Assembly: GCA_037176885.1 (NCBI GenBank)
Contig: JAWWNJ010000018.1
Coordinates: 2,342,293-2,406,292, forward strand
Origin: Favolaschia claudopus
Lineage: Eukaryota; Basidiomycota; Agaricomycetes; Agaricales; Mycenaceae
Reading direction: 5' to 3'
DNA length: 64,000 nucleotides
The notes beneath the pieces were generated by a model, which had not been told where the DNA came from, did no database searches, and saw only the letters and a list, made by a program, of their open reading frames with translations. Below, piece after piece: positions 43,601-55,330 of this stretch. The translations under genes and the position numbers were made by a program. Within the stretch, counting starts at the first letter, position 1, and each line of letters starts with the position of its first letter.

Positions 43601-45136
43601 TCCAAGCTTGTTCCATTAGTCTGGCAGCCAAATATTGAAAACATTGACTCGCACATAGTAAGCTGGATCAGTCAGTGTGCGGTATCTCTCCTTAAACTTG
43701 ATTGTTGCAGGCCCTTTTGACGGCAGAGATCGAGAATTTCCTGCTTTGTGCGGCTCGATGGACCAACCGGTGGTTCAATAAACCCAAGTTTCACATAATA
43801 GTGCATCTCCCCGCCCACATCAGACGCTTCGGCCCAGCAATTCTTTTCGCAACCGAGGCATTTGAATCTTTCAATGCAATCATCCGACAAAAGAGTGTAC
43901 ACTCTAATCGACACGCACCTTCTCGCGATATAGCTCAGGGATTTGCCCAAGGCAATCGCATCCGACACCTCCTCAGCGGTGGACTATTCATGCCGAAAAC
44001 ACACACCTCATCCCAAATAGGACCATCCGAGTCCTCTCCTCCAGACGTCACGGCATCCGAACTTGCCCCCAACAATACCGGCACTAATATGGCCCTTGAT
44101 ATCAAGGACTCCCGGAAGCACGACTGGGCGAGTGTTGGGCCCGGGGCACGGAATCTCATCGCTTCTCACTCTACAGTAAACACATATCTCGGTCTCATGC
44201 AGAAGAAACCGGTGATCAGTGGTGCGTCTTGCATACTCTACTCTACTCCTTCTGACTCTGGTCTCTTTCCTCAACAGGTCAATGTGTCCTCGACAAGAAA
44301 TCCCCGCGAAAAATTGAGCTCACCCTCGCCGGCCAGCATCTTCCAAGCTGGGCCAATAAACCTGGACTATTTCGAACTTGCCAATCTATGACTCTTCAAA
44401 ATAACGACGTCTGTACTCCTGGAAATTTCGTCATAATTCGCGATCCGCGCCATCTTGGTCAAACATTTGTTGCACAAGTCCGCGAAATCATTCAAGAAAA
44501 GGGGTCTCTGGCAGAGTACTCTTCTAATCCTGATGGCATTCTTGTCCAGCGTGCACTTGTCAATCATCAACAAGCACGCTACGGCATGCCTCGTCTCCAA
44601 CTTCTCGACCAGTGGTCAATGCTCGAGACTAACGTACGCCGATTATTTCTCTGAAATTCGGGTCAAGCCGAAGCTCATACAACATTCTGACATGATTTCT
44701 CCGCAGGACCTCTTGTGCACTGTGAATGTCCAGCATAACTGTATGGATCATCAGTGTGCAGCTACTGCTACACAGGCAGTATATCAAGAACGCACAAAGA
44801 CCAATCAAATCCGTTTCCGAAATAGCTCATCGCTCAAATATTGATGATGTCGTCCTCAATACTGCTCAGATGCGAGACGCTGTTCACGTCCAAAAGTTTC
44901 GTGTGGCTTCTGAACCTTTGAATCTTGATATCATCGTGCATGCCAGTGCAGTGAAGGAGATTCAGGCTCGCAAGGCCAACGATCCGACCCCATCTGCTCT
45001 GCTCGCTGGTGCTTCACCCGGATCTACCCACGGCCACACCCCGAGCACCTCTCTGATACCCCATCATACTCAATCCCCTTCTTCTCAGTCTCGCTCAGCT
45101 TCCCTTCGTCTTTCCGTACTCCAAGGACCATCGTAA
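40686..45136 (+). CDS. Plavaka-like (CACTA-related) transposase, multi-exon
   Basis: A gene of roughly a dozen exons with short GT-AG introns and more than 1000 residues; no stops inside exons. A likely start is MAPDNN at 40686 joined to IWRRVLHNGNEMYLCNVCQD, a zinc-finger-like N-terminus (CNVC...C..H). A Ser/acidic region follows. The central part carries FPIWMYCDDTSGNLSKKWNE, the SGN.SK.WN.H signature of CACTA/Plavaka DDE transposases, then CRACWVKG and a spacer. Later come LDPHQDTPVEILHVILLGFV and FKIIVHL-type FNKPKFHIIVHLPAHIRRFG plus FESFNAIIR, and a Cys/His end (VNVQHNCMDHQC). The family resemblance is to Agaricomycete Plavaka proteins. It probably excises an element whose ends I could not locate. 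Exon borders are approximate. Confidence 0.65.
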
Positions 45137-45426
45137 AGTAACTCCGTTGTCACAATTTTCTATCGATGATTTGTATACCTAATTTCTGTCCTAAAATTCA
45201 AGTATTTGGTATCTCCACAATTTTCCTGTATTGATCTTGATGCAAACTAAGCTCCTGTATGGTTTTGAAGGGCAGTTGTCCTTTTGCGATGAAGACCCCC
45301 ATAACTCGCACAAGTTTGCGACACGAATGTGTGACACATGTGACACAACTGATTCACAGTCTCTCTCACATCGCGCGTTCCGTCAACTCGTTTCTTCAGC
45401 ACACAAGAGCAAGTTGAATAAACAGA
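45137..45426. other. Intergenic, between convergent genes
   Basis: AT-rich non-coding spacer between the stop codons of the transposase and the minus-strand companion gene. Confidence 0.5.
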
Positions 45427-46319
45427 CTATTCGGTACTACTGATTGGGTCAAACCCACCCGACAATCCGTGAATCTCCTTCAACCGGCGCAATAAATGCT
45501 GCCTTTCATACATCAAGTGTAGCTCTCGACGCGATTGTTCCACACATCGGTCACGCAGTCTGTAGAAGCCTTCAGCAGCGGATATACCCTCCCTCCTGGA
45601 CTCCCGCACACGTAGAATGATCCACTGTTCCAGGGGGGACAGCTGGAACCACTTGCATTCAGCTTCTCCGATCTTGTTCACGCTCTTTGACTTCGGATTT
45701 GCTTCAGAAATTTCAGGATGTAATTTGAATGTGAGGCAAAGGGTGGACATACGAGACTCAGGTTCGTTTTTAATCAATTCTTGACCACTCTCCTCGCCGA
45801 TACAGTTGGTACCATCACTTGAATCAGCTTAATGTTAGACGAAACTTGAATGGAATCGCACCAATAGTTGATACACCGGCCGCTGCAAAGCCTTCCTGGC
45901 TCATTCCTCTGATATCGACAAATCTCCTCTTCTTCCTGTGGATAGTAGTCCTGGGAGTTCTGCATCTCGTACTGATATTCAGGGATGGTATCATCCTCCA
46001 CATCTTGCACTGCTGAGCCAGCGGAAGGAAAAGGTGACGATGGTTGGGTCTGCAGGTATTCATTGAGACCATTGCCACTTGCAGGTGATCCGGGTTCCAA
46101 TGAGGTATGGGGTATGTCGTTCTCGTCTTTCCGCATGTCAGACAATCTTGTTCTAACAAAGAGAGTAACAGGGGCACGTACATTGTTCGATAAACTGTGT
46201 ATCGGTAACTTGTGAACAAAGGGCACCTTGCCCGTCGATTGCTTGAGACGAGAAAAGTCTGTTACCGGCGCACAAAAAAAAAGAAATTTGTCATGCCACC
46301 CAACGTTAGAATGCCGCAA
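45427..46319 (-). CDS. Companion gene of the Plavaka locus, unknown
   Basis: Two or more exons. The upstream segment (46319-45830 region) encodes an acidic, Ser/Pro/Tyr-rich stretch (IPEYQYEMQNSQDYYPQEEE) followed by a Cys-containing RLCSGRCINYWCDSIQ up to a likely donor. The downstream segment (45777-45427) encodes a helical, charged module (WFQLSPLEQWIILRVRESRR, RCVEQSRRELHLMYERQHLL) that may form a coiled coil. No known domain is recognised. It lies tail-to-tail with the transposase and divergent from the next gene, suggesting membership of the same element. The start codon is not certain. Confidence 0.45.
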
Positions 46320-46637
46320 ATATGGTATACCTCGAAGTTCTACCGTGTCTCCTGTGCCAACTTAGAAACCCGCCTTGGACGAGAGAGGGTGCAAGACGGG
46401 GACGCGGCAGGCGAGACAGGAGAGAAACGCGGAGAGCGACAAGATTTGTCGGAGACGGGCATGTGATGCAATTGATCGCACCCGAAACATTTGCATTTCC
46501 AATTTATACCCTTCACAGACCAATAACAACGCGTAAACAAGCCTTGTTGAGGACTTTCAACAAACGCGCTATGCGTGGAAACCCTATAAAAGGCAGGGCT
46601 GTTTGTGCTTGATTCCGTTTCGAGTCCTTGCACTGAT

Positions 46638-48368
46638 ATGAACGCAAACAGCTATTCCTCTTCTGATGGTCTCCCGTCCCTCTCTTCAACGCCGTCTTGG
46701 CATTCCACCCCTGGTCTGCCGTCTCTGCCCCCCAACTCAGAGGGGTGGGGGTCATCTCCAGCAAACAACCACCACAGCATCCTCAATCATGCCGGCACAC
46801 CCAGCCCTCCTACCGGTGCCTTCAATTTTGACCACCACCGCTCAAGCTCCCCGCTCTCAAGCGTTGAGCAGCAGGTCGACTCGAGACACCACACTTTCCT
46901 GCCGCCAACCCCGGTAGTCATCAAACCCTCTTCATTGACACTCTTGCACGGGATATGAAACTCGAGGACTCGCAGACTGAGTGCCTGCACGACTTTGTTG
47001 CGGTGTGTAGAAATTTCATGATGATTCTTGACGCGCTCTCATTCTCTGTTGTGTAGTTGGGGTCCACAGGCGGGGGCCTGTCTCAAGCCGACCTTGTAAC
47101 ACGTCTTTACATGCTGGCGGTCCAGTTTTCCGACATGGCTGAGAGACGCCGCATTGCCGCTGCGGAGACACCAACAGATTTTACCGGCTTATGGAAAGAC
47201 TTGAAAATTCGACTCAGCGGCAATTTCACTTTCACCAAGGACCAAGAGGTGTGTTCATATGCTGCTACTGTTTATTCCACACACTGAGCTTTGCACAGAA
47301 AAATATCCGAGCGTTGTTCGCGACGTTATCATTGAACCATCCAGAACCGTGTATAGCACTATGCACCATGACGTGCTCGTAAGTCGGTCTTATCTTGATT
47401 TCAGTCCGTCTATTGATAGAGCGGTTAGGATATCTTGAAGAAGCGAACCGAGGCGCTTTCACTTGACAATGTTTTGGTGTCCCTGCTCGAGAGCAGGTAC
47501 TCGGGTCACAGGTTAGGGCCGCCGGTTCCAGTGTGCGCAATGCGTTCCGCGCAGAAGTGCGTCCATGCTATATAAACTTTCGTGAATAAAGACTGAATTA
47601 GTACCAGATTGTCGCCAGCATACAGCCGAAGTCTTGGCTAAGCCTTGCACAGTTTACATATGACTGCGTCCAGAAATACAAGTCAGGGGGAGTTCCCGCA
47701 GATATCCGAGCTCGTACTCAGCTCACCTTGCTCTATTGGTGAGGATCCCAGTTTACACTCTTTGCATTGCGTTGCTAATCATTTGTAGCGTCGATTTGCA
47801 TTTGACAATCCGGACTTGGCCTCTGCCCCTGCTTCTGCTCCAGCCTCTACACCAACGGTCAGCGACAACGAAGACGATCAAGACCCTGCACGACCAAGCA
47901 AGAGAACCCGCACCGACAACAGCGAAAACGATCCCGACGCTGCACAGCCAAGGAAGAGGGCTCGAGTGCCTGCAGGAAAAGGAAAGAACAAGCCGCGAGG
48001 AGGTCGCATTGCCGCAGGTGAGGACTTTTGGGGTCGGGTGGACGAGTTCTTTCGAAAAGAGGTGGAGGATAGAGGCACGAACCTCACAGGGCCGAAATGG
48101 AAGCCGTGCGTCCACTTTATTTTCTTCTCGCTGAATTACGCTGAGGTACAGGTTGGTCAGATACATCGACAAACTCGTTGTTGATGATAATGCGCAGTTC
48201 AGAGGACAGACACCAGGCAGAGCCGTGGAGGGGGCCTGCTCAGGCTGTTGGAATGCATCTTGCCCCGACGCCGCGTGTGGGAGGAAGCTCGTCGTCGTCC
48301 GGCATTGCCCGACTTCAAAATCTTCTGAGTTGATACGAGTCTTTTTTGTTGTATATCGAGCCACATAA
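46638..48368 (+). CDS. Second companion gene of the Plavaka locus, unknown
   Basis: A spliced gene starting MNANSYSSSDGLPSLSSTPS with a Ser/Pro-rich disordered N-terminus. Later exons give LARDMKLEDSQTECLHDFVA and, after a GTGTGT...TAG intron, GGLSQADLVTRLYMLAVQF with helical character. The last exons have an acidic/basic nuclear-type region (SDNEDDQDPARPSKRTRTD) followed by FWGRVDEFFRKEVEDRG, then after a GTGCGT...ACAG intron LVRYIDKLVVDDN. The FWG.VD.FF pattern recalls proteins found in many copies in Agaricomycetes. Some exon joins (about 46900 and 47250-47700) are unresolved, so a disrupted copy is possible. Nuclear location is inferred. Confidence 0.5.
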
Positions 48369-49730
48369 TTTGAAGGTCGCTCTTTTTGTTCTACTAGCAT
48401 TTAATCCGAGACGAAACAGCATTTTACAGCTGCTCACTCAAACGCGCGCGAAACACAGAGAATGTGTGGTGCTGTTTGTTAAACCACGTGCATGACTTAT
48501 GGTTGGTCTCTCCTTTCATCTGCGACGACTCGGAGCTCGCCCTCCACCCCGCCTTCCTCTCGTCTGTCAAGCGAATGGTGTTCTCCAAAGGTTAGCAGAG
48601 AAAGTAGGTCAAAGTTTTTTCCGTTCTTGGAGGCGATTTTCGGGTCGAGTGGCACCACACAAAAGTTGCTCGGAACGTGTTGCTCCTACAACGTACGATA
48701 CGCTGGGCACGTACCATCGGTCCTACGGAGGTACGTAGTAGCTGCGGCTGTTTCGAAGCTCCTTCGGTTCTGTGAGCTGCTCGATCGGATGTCTTTTCTC
48801 TTTCCTCTTTTTCATGCCGCCTAAATACTTGCCTGACGCATTCAAGTATAGGATCAGACTGCTTCATGCATGGGGCCTTCACCTCTCCCTTCCCCTTTGT
48901 TTCCCCTTGACCTCCTCGCAACTTGGTTTTCTCCGAATCTTCCCTCAACACAAAACAATGTCTTGACTTCTTGGAGCAGCAAAATTCAAACCCGAGTCTC
49001 GACTGACAAGTTTCAAAGAGGCTGGCTCAAGATCAACATGTATTGCTTCAATCCCCGAGCCATCATCTCCGAATTCAAGGCCACAACACCACTCTGCAAG
49101 TGTCACGCTCAAGGCTATTCAGCGAAGCGCAAGAACAGCCAAGTTTTCATCAACGACGAATCTCAAGCCACCAAGAGCAAGACCTCAATGCTCAAGTCTC
49201 AAAAGGTGTTTCAAATCCACTGTGCCCCGCTCAAGGTTTCCTCTTGCTCAATGTTCCACGCCGTATCACAAGCCTCACGGTGCCTTTCTTGCAAATTTAC
49301 CGCGTCTCCCTCAAGATTTTCTTCTCACTCGTTCCGCGCCGCATCACAAGCTTCCCTCCCTCTCCGTTCCTCTCTGTTGTGCAAGGTATGAGACTTACTT
49401 GATTTCGTTTCATGGCATTCATGTATATCATGCTGTGGGCGTAGGTTCGGAGTCGGCGAGCAAGTAGGCCAGGCAAAGGGAAGGGGGTGTGGCGCGGCGA
49501 GCGGTATTCGGGGTACAGGAGACTAGCAGATGGCTTCAATATATCTGGTTTTCATTTCGTATGGATGCTGCAATGTGAGGAACGGGGATACGAGCAAGGG
49601 GAAGGTCCCGGAAGGACGAGAGCGGTGTGGGGCCGGGCATCAGCACGTGCCATCAATACTTGGCCTCCGCACTTCGGACCTTTGAGTTTTGCCCATAATT
49701 TTTTGGACTGTGTTCATCTCCCGAGCCCTT
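48369..49730. other. No firm gene
   Basis: Several overlapping short frames with Ser/Pro/Phe-rich composition. The word pair CGCCG(T/C)ATCACAAGC recurs at about 49260 and 49340, each after GTTCC, giving an imperfect repeat of about 80 bp. No domain is recognised. Confidence 0.35.
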
Positions 49731-51770
49731 AACCTCGGCTTAGGCTCTTCCTTTCTAAGATTTTAATAGGTTTTTATTCAACTCAGGTTCATGAATCCAA
49801 ACTGAATAAATTTCTAGTGGATTTGCCTGCCTGTGTAGGGAGAACCTACCCATATTTTTGATAGGGTGTTCCAGACACCGAAAATTGAGGTGACAGCAAA
49901 AGAAAAAGTGTGGAGTGAAATGATGGTCTGTGGAAGAGTAGAGTACGCAGCAGAGCATTAGAGCTGAAATTTAAGGCAAACAAAAAAACCACCAACATTA
50001 GGGTTTGAACCAACAATCACCTCACAAATATAAAACAAAATACACACATGCTACCATTACACCAACCAGGCATGGCAAAATCTTTCTATCGGACTCCTTA
50101 CCTTTGTGCTGCCTTCCTTTCTAGCAGGCAGCCTTTTACGAGCCTCAATCACAACATTCCTTTTTGGATACTGACTCCTAGCACCCAAAAAAGGAAATTT
50201 CTCATAAAATGCCCTTACTTATGCATAGCCAATGTAGGTTGTTGATGATAACAGCTTATACTGATTCTCGAATGGTGTTTGAGAACAACGCAGTTCTATA
50301 GCTTTGAAAAACAGCAGGGCAAGCCTGTGAAACTGTTGAAATGCTCAGACTAAATCTACCAATGCAATATAGTTATCAGAAAGTGTTCCATATACTCTGA
50401 TAAGGTCATGCACGATAACTGAAGTATCCTTGAGTGTCTTAGCATTCTTATGACTATCTAATATGCAGCTATGCAATGAATTTACCCTACATCAGGAAAT
50501 TGTTGCCTCAGTGATCATGATACATGTACAGGACCAATAAACTTTGTAATGTGTTCCCTCACTTCCAGAGGTGATTGTGCATGCAGTCTGTATATCAAAT
50601 TTCTAAGACTATTGTTGATATCTCATCCAATGTCATTTATGTCTATATTTCCTTATCCTAGGATCATCACTTGTTGTTAAGCTTGCTTCAAGTCATTAAA
50701 GCTTGTGTCCTTTATCAGTAAAACTCCTTTTTGTCATAAATCCAACCTTGTTGTGCACTTCTGATCTCATATTGTCAAATATGTGTTTTGGATGATTTGA
50801 TGAATTGTGTGTCAAGGAGGGCATATCAGCCAAATCTGAGAATACAACATGACTTAGAATATTGATCCCCATCCAAAAATGTCTTATTACATGAGAATTG
50901 ACCAAGATCTGAGAAAGTTGTGTTTTCGGTAAAGTGGATTGAGACACCTCAAAACTTGCACATGGACTAAATGTCATTTTCAGCATACATTCATGTAACT
51001 GTCCAGGAAAACTGATTTTGAGCAAGTTATGAACTCAATGAGAGCAGTTTGAGTGTTTTCAAGGCCATATGTTTAGAGGGCTATTCACAGATCAATTCAG
51101 AAATGTCAAAAATGATCTTGAGTATAAGCTCAAGAATTTGACGGGATTGTAGCATATTTTTGGTGACAAACCTTTTTGCAGACCAAAAATTGTCTAAACT
51201 AGTCTGTCTCACCTTTCATCATACTCCTTTAATGAGGTAACAGGGAGACAGACTTTGGTTGTTGTTGCAATGAAATCACATTATAGGATGGTTCCTGATA
51301 GTGTAGCTTTTTATGAAAGGCAGAGATATCACCCAGTGAAGTACTGTGGTCTACATTGGGCAGCACAGATGAATAGGGAGGTACAGGATCAGCACAATAT
51401 GTGTTTTCACAGAATACAACAGATGCTGGCTTTTCATAAATGATAAGATTATTGTACCCCATGTGATAGAAGGAGTACCACTCTATATCAGTGTTGTGTT
51501 TTGTGGCCATTGCTCCTTTGTCAAACAGTGAATCATGTTAGGGTACATAAGGTGGAAATATTTGGTGGTTTTGTGTGTGTTGGCAGGCCACCATTACCAG
51601 AATCAGATGTTCCAAATCTCCAGAATAGACAATAAAACTGCTGGATACAAGTTCAAAGTTGAAAACATGCAGGATTTAACATGTGCCTGGCTGTGATGTT
51701 GAAAATTTCCTTTTTAGGATGTGAGGTGTAGTGTAATTGCCTTTTTCAAATGGGAAGCGTTAGTAGCCTA
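49731..51770. other. AT-rich, CpG-poor island
   Basis: Composition shifts clearly: A+T-rich with very few CG dinucleotides and many TG/CA, unlike sequence on either side. No open reading frames of note. This is the footprint expected of an old, methylated and deaminated repeat. A tRNA-like sequence lies near its left edge. Confidence 0.55.
49988..50075 (-). other. tRNA-like sequence (SINE-like head)
   Basis: Minus strand: GGTTGGTGTAATGGTAGCA, a near-canonical D arm / box A, then an AT-rich stretch, a B-box-like GGTTCAAACCC, and a T7 run downstream that would terminate pol III. The anticodon arm is degenerate. Confidence 0.5.
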
Positions 51771-51880
51771 AAAAGTAAACAACCCAGTCGAGTCGAAAAT
51801 AACAATAACAATTGAGAGCAGTGCTGGGTTCTCCTTTGCATTTAACCATGTTCCAAGGATGTCTACGGTGTTTTTGTAAT

Positions 51881-52084
51881 TAGGGAGTTTGCGCGAGCGA
51901 CCCAGGTCGCTTTTCAATCGCTCAGATCTCCGCAACAACAGATACCAGGTATGAGCTCCAAGCGACCTAGGAGAGTATCGCCCTAGGGCATTCCTAGGTC
52001 GCTGGGACCTCACACCTGAGGCTGCTCGTTGTGGAGATCTGAGCGGTCGCAAAGCGACCCGGGTCGCTTTGCACAAACCCGCTA
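51881..52084. repeat. Foldback MITE, AGGTCGCT family, copy C
   Basis: Ends TAGGGAGTTTGCGC and, inverted, TAGCGGGTTTGTGC. The arms share GCGACC(C/G)AGGTCGCTTT and CGCTCAGATCTCC in inverted orientation. It belongs with copies A, B and D by the AGGTCGCT/GAGCG words. Confidence 0.7.
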
Positions 52085-52170
52085 TTACTCAAATATATAA
52101 TTGAGCTTGCCTCTAGATACAAGGATGGATAATATTATTGAGCTTTGCCAAACATTTAGGACAATATTAT

Positions 52171-52485
52171 TAGAGCGTTTGTGCTAAGCGGCGGGGGACG
52201 CTTGACAGGCATGTGGAGCGGGGTCGCTTCGCTAAAGCCAGGTCGCTCGCATTTCCTCAGAACAGAAGACTCTGTTGGGCTTGAAACTCGGTACAGTGTC
52301 AGAAAGGACCCTTAAGAGTGCCTACCTCAGTGCGTTTAATATTCTGCGGGCTGAGTCCTGTTTAAAAGACGATTTGTTAGCGAGCTGGCGGGAATGACGT
52401 CGTTGGTTGAAGCGTCTCAGCACTATACAGCGATCCCGCGGCACATGCCTGTCAAGCGGCCCAGCCGTTCCGCACAAACGCTCTA
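52171..52485. repeat. Foldback MITE, AGGTCGCT family, copy D
   Basis: Perfect 14-bp ends TAGAGCGTTTGTGC / inverse, followed in both arms by CGCTTGACAGGCATGTG and GGGTCGCT / GGATCGCT. Like copy A it contains GCTAAAGCCAGGTCGCTCGC. Confidence 0.75.
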
Positions 52486-52737
52486 TTGTTTCTGCGAAAT
52501 GCACACACACATTCATTTCCAGGTGGGCTCCTCGAAAACAGCATGTTTGACTTGTTATACAGCACAAGCAATATAAGGATGAGCTGAAGCCTAACTGTTA
52601 GATGATAATATTTTTGCCTGCTTTGGTAGAATGGTATTGAACATTAAAAAAAAGCAAGCTGCGCATTCCGTTCATTGTACCATGCTGATACCATGGAGAC
52701 GGAGGGGATCGAATGTGTCACCCCACACATACAAAAT

Positions 52738-52827
52738 CATTGGTTCTTTGGTATAATGGCTGAGTTGTTTGTCATTAAGATTCTCTTGTTATCAGCATGC
52801 TGAGATTTCGAATCCTGCTATATGGCA
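52738..52827 (+). other. tRNA-like sequence with T9 terminator
   Basis: TTTGGTATAATGGCTGAG (D arm / box A), a TTGTCAT loop reminiscent of tRNA-Asp, then GATTTCGAATCC (B box) and a run of nine T. Arm pairing is poor, so a SINE head or pseudo-tRNA is more likely than a functional gene. Confidence 0.5.
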
Positions 52828-52849
52828 TTTTTTTTTCTTGATTATGAAC

Positions 52850-53951
52850 AGCTTGAGGAATATTAATTTTATTGGCAAGCTGATTCCAGCGGTCCAGGGC
52901 CCAATAATATAGAGTACGATATAACAAGCTCTGCCAGAGATGTAGCTACATCAATATTATCGTTCATGAGCTACAACCTGGCAGATTGGATGAGAAGTAT
53001 TGTTCGGTTTGACTAGAGTAGCTGTGACTGGCTAGGTAGGGCAAGTAATATTTGCTACATCAACAAGCAGAGCCAGTGAATTAGGCACTGAAATAATATA
53101 TCCAATGGTCAGCTGGGTCTTGTCGCACAGCCAATGTAATATTATTACTAGTGTCACAATTGTGTCAGCTGAACAGTGGCCCCCAGATTGAATGATATTA
53201 TCTGTTCGGAAGCTGGAACCAGCTATGTAAGGAAGATAATATTATTATAGGTGCCAGTTCTTTGATAGCTGTATCCTGGGTCACAGGTACAAAAATATTT
53301 GTTTCCTCCACCAGCTCATCGCTAGTCAGACAGGCAACAAATATTCTTCTTGGCAATGAGCTCTTGATCAAGATTTAAGCCGCAATAATAATATTGGGCT
53401 CTACAGGGTCCATCAGCTGACTCCAAGGGACTAGGGCCAATGTTATTATTCACTTGGACAGCTGATACCATCTGTCAAGGCAAGATGTTTTCTGTGTTGC
53501 TGAACAGCTCAGACCAGTCATTCAGGTGAACAAGTATTATTGCTTTCAACCTCAATAACTAGCTGAGTGCTAACAACCTAGGCGAATTAATATTATACTA
53601 GCTATAATGGGCTGTGAGCTGTTAGCTACTCAGCTGGCCAAGAAATATTATTGTATTGCATCAAGTTGATCAGCTAGATGCTAAGGTTCCAAGGAATTAA
53701 TATTTCAACACCTCCACTGGGCAGTCAGCTGTCACCTGAACGGCTTGGAAAGAAATAATTTTTTGTCTAGTGTAAGGTGAGCAGTCCTTTGTTGTGTAGG
53801 CATAATAATATTATATATCACCGGAGCCTAGCATCTGGAGGCATTATTCTTTTAGAAACCACCCTCCCTTACTGCGCAAATAGACTGTCAGCTCGTACAT
53901 AGAAATCAGGCACTATAATATTATAACTCCCCAGAGAAAAAAATATTGTCA
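52850..53951. repeat. Periodic AATATT/CAGCTG palindrome array (right)
   Basis: Inverted counterpart of the array at 39381-40430. From 53062 outward it is the exact mirror copy. The inner 210 bp (52850-53061) show the same alternating motifs but different sequence from the left inner part, so the two arrays were not simply copied in full. Confidence 0.75.
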
Positions 53952-54649
53952 CCCTAGACACTAGGCCTCAGCTGTGAATCCGGCGGATTTCGGGTGTCGC
54001 AAAATCGAAAGTTAGAGATAAGAGATTATAACCACTGACAGCCGATATAACCGGTTATAGCAAGGTTATAGTGAGGTTATAACCCAGCTGATAACAGCTT
54101 ATACCTCAGGCGCATCCTAATGGCTCTGGATCCATTCTGCAATCCAGACTACCTACCTCCCTCATCGTACAGATTACGAACAAAAGATTTGATTTTGAGC
54201 CGTGCGTGGTTGGTGTGTGGAGCCTCAAGGCAAATAAAATGACATCATGTATAGTAACGGCATATATGGCTCAGACTAACCTTTTCTCCAATGGCTCCTT
54301 GGTGGAGGGGTAATGGTGTATGCTTTCACTGCGCATGAGACGGTCGGCAGTTCAAATCCCCCCGCGTGCAACCGCCTCACACCGCTTCACGCCCCCGCGG
54401 TAGCGTGAGTGTCGGGATGCGCGGGGTTGACAGAAAAGAGTTTTTTCAATGCCCTCGCCCTCACCTTTATAATTGACTATAATGCTATAAGGCTGTAAGT
54501 CCTTATAATGCTATCTTAGCTTTATACCCCACCGCCCAGATTATAGACTTATAACTGGTTATAACCTGATATAACCCCATTTCGATTTTTGCGATAGGGA
54601 ACCCTATCATCTAGCCATTAATCATTTGTAGGGGACCTGCTATCTAGGG
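53952..54649. repeat. TIR element, right-arm copy
   Basis: Mirror copy of the element at 38681-39380, with the same CCCTAGA and TCGCAAAA termini and TTATAACC zones. Confidence 0.7.
54290..54372 (+). other. tRNA-like sequence, right-arm copy
   Basis: Mirror copy of 38958-39046, here on the plus strand, with box A-like GGTGGAGGGGTAATGG and B box CAGTTCAAATCCCC. Confidence 0.45.
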
Positions 54650-55179
54650 CATTATGGACTGTATATTGTGTGCAAACACTATGCGTAAATCTTCCAAACC
54701 AAACCATTCCCAAATCCGTAGCTCTATGCAAAACTGGAATTTTCCATCTTCATTGCCCATTCTGCGGAATCTCGCTTCACATCAGCATAGGAGCGTATCA
54801 GGTCGAGACGGTTAATCCTCCGACTTCGAAATCTACATGCTTATTGTTTCGGACGCCAAACACTTCTGGTCTGTACATCTGATTGCAGTGTGTACTCGCG
54901 GAATTTTCTATGCCCACTCTGGCAACGCTTCACGATCTCCAGTCCCTCGAATTCAGACTTCAACAGGGTTGACATCTTGAGTACCTTTGTCGGGTTGGCC
55001 TTCGCGCCTATGTTCAGGAGAGGCTCGCATTCTTTGTGTTCCAAATCCCACTTTATTTTGTACATTTTCGGTCTCTACACCTCCTCTACATTCGTTCAAA
55101 GTGCTAGATTGTTTCTCGCTAACCATGCTTCGATCTTCTTTCACTGACCTTTCTATCAACCTTGAGAATGTGCACTTAG

Positions 55180-55330
55180 TTTGTCGCAAATTTATTTATC
55201 TTGTTATCGGGCCTGGGGCGCAATAAGCACAATAGCCGTCCTATATTGCCCGATAACCGCCCGACAGTGCCCGATCGGGATGCTATCAGGACGCTATCAG
55301 GACACTATAGGGTACGATGGGTGTTCCGCG
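55180..55330. repeat. CCGATA-rich terminal segment (right arm copy)
   Basis: Mirror copy of 38000-38150. Confidence 0.55.
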
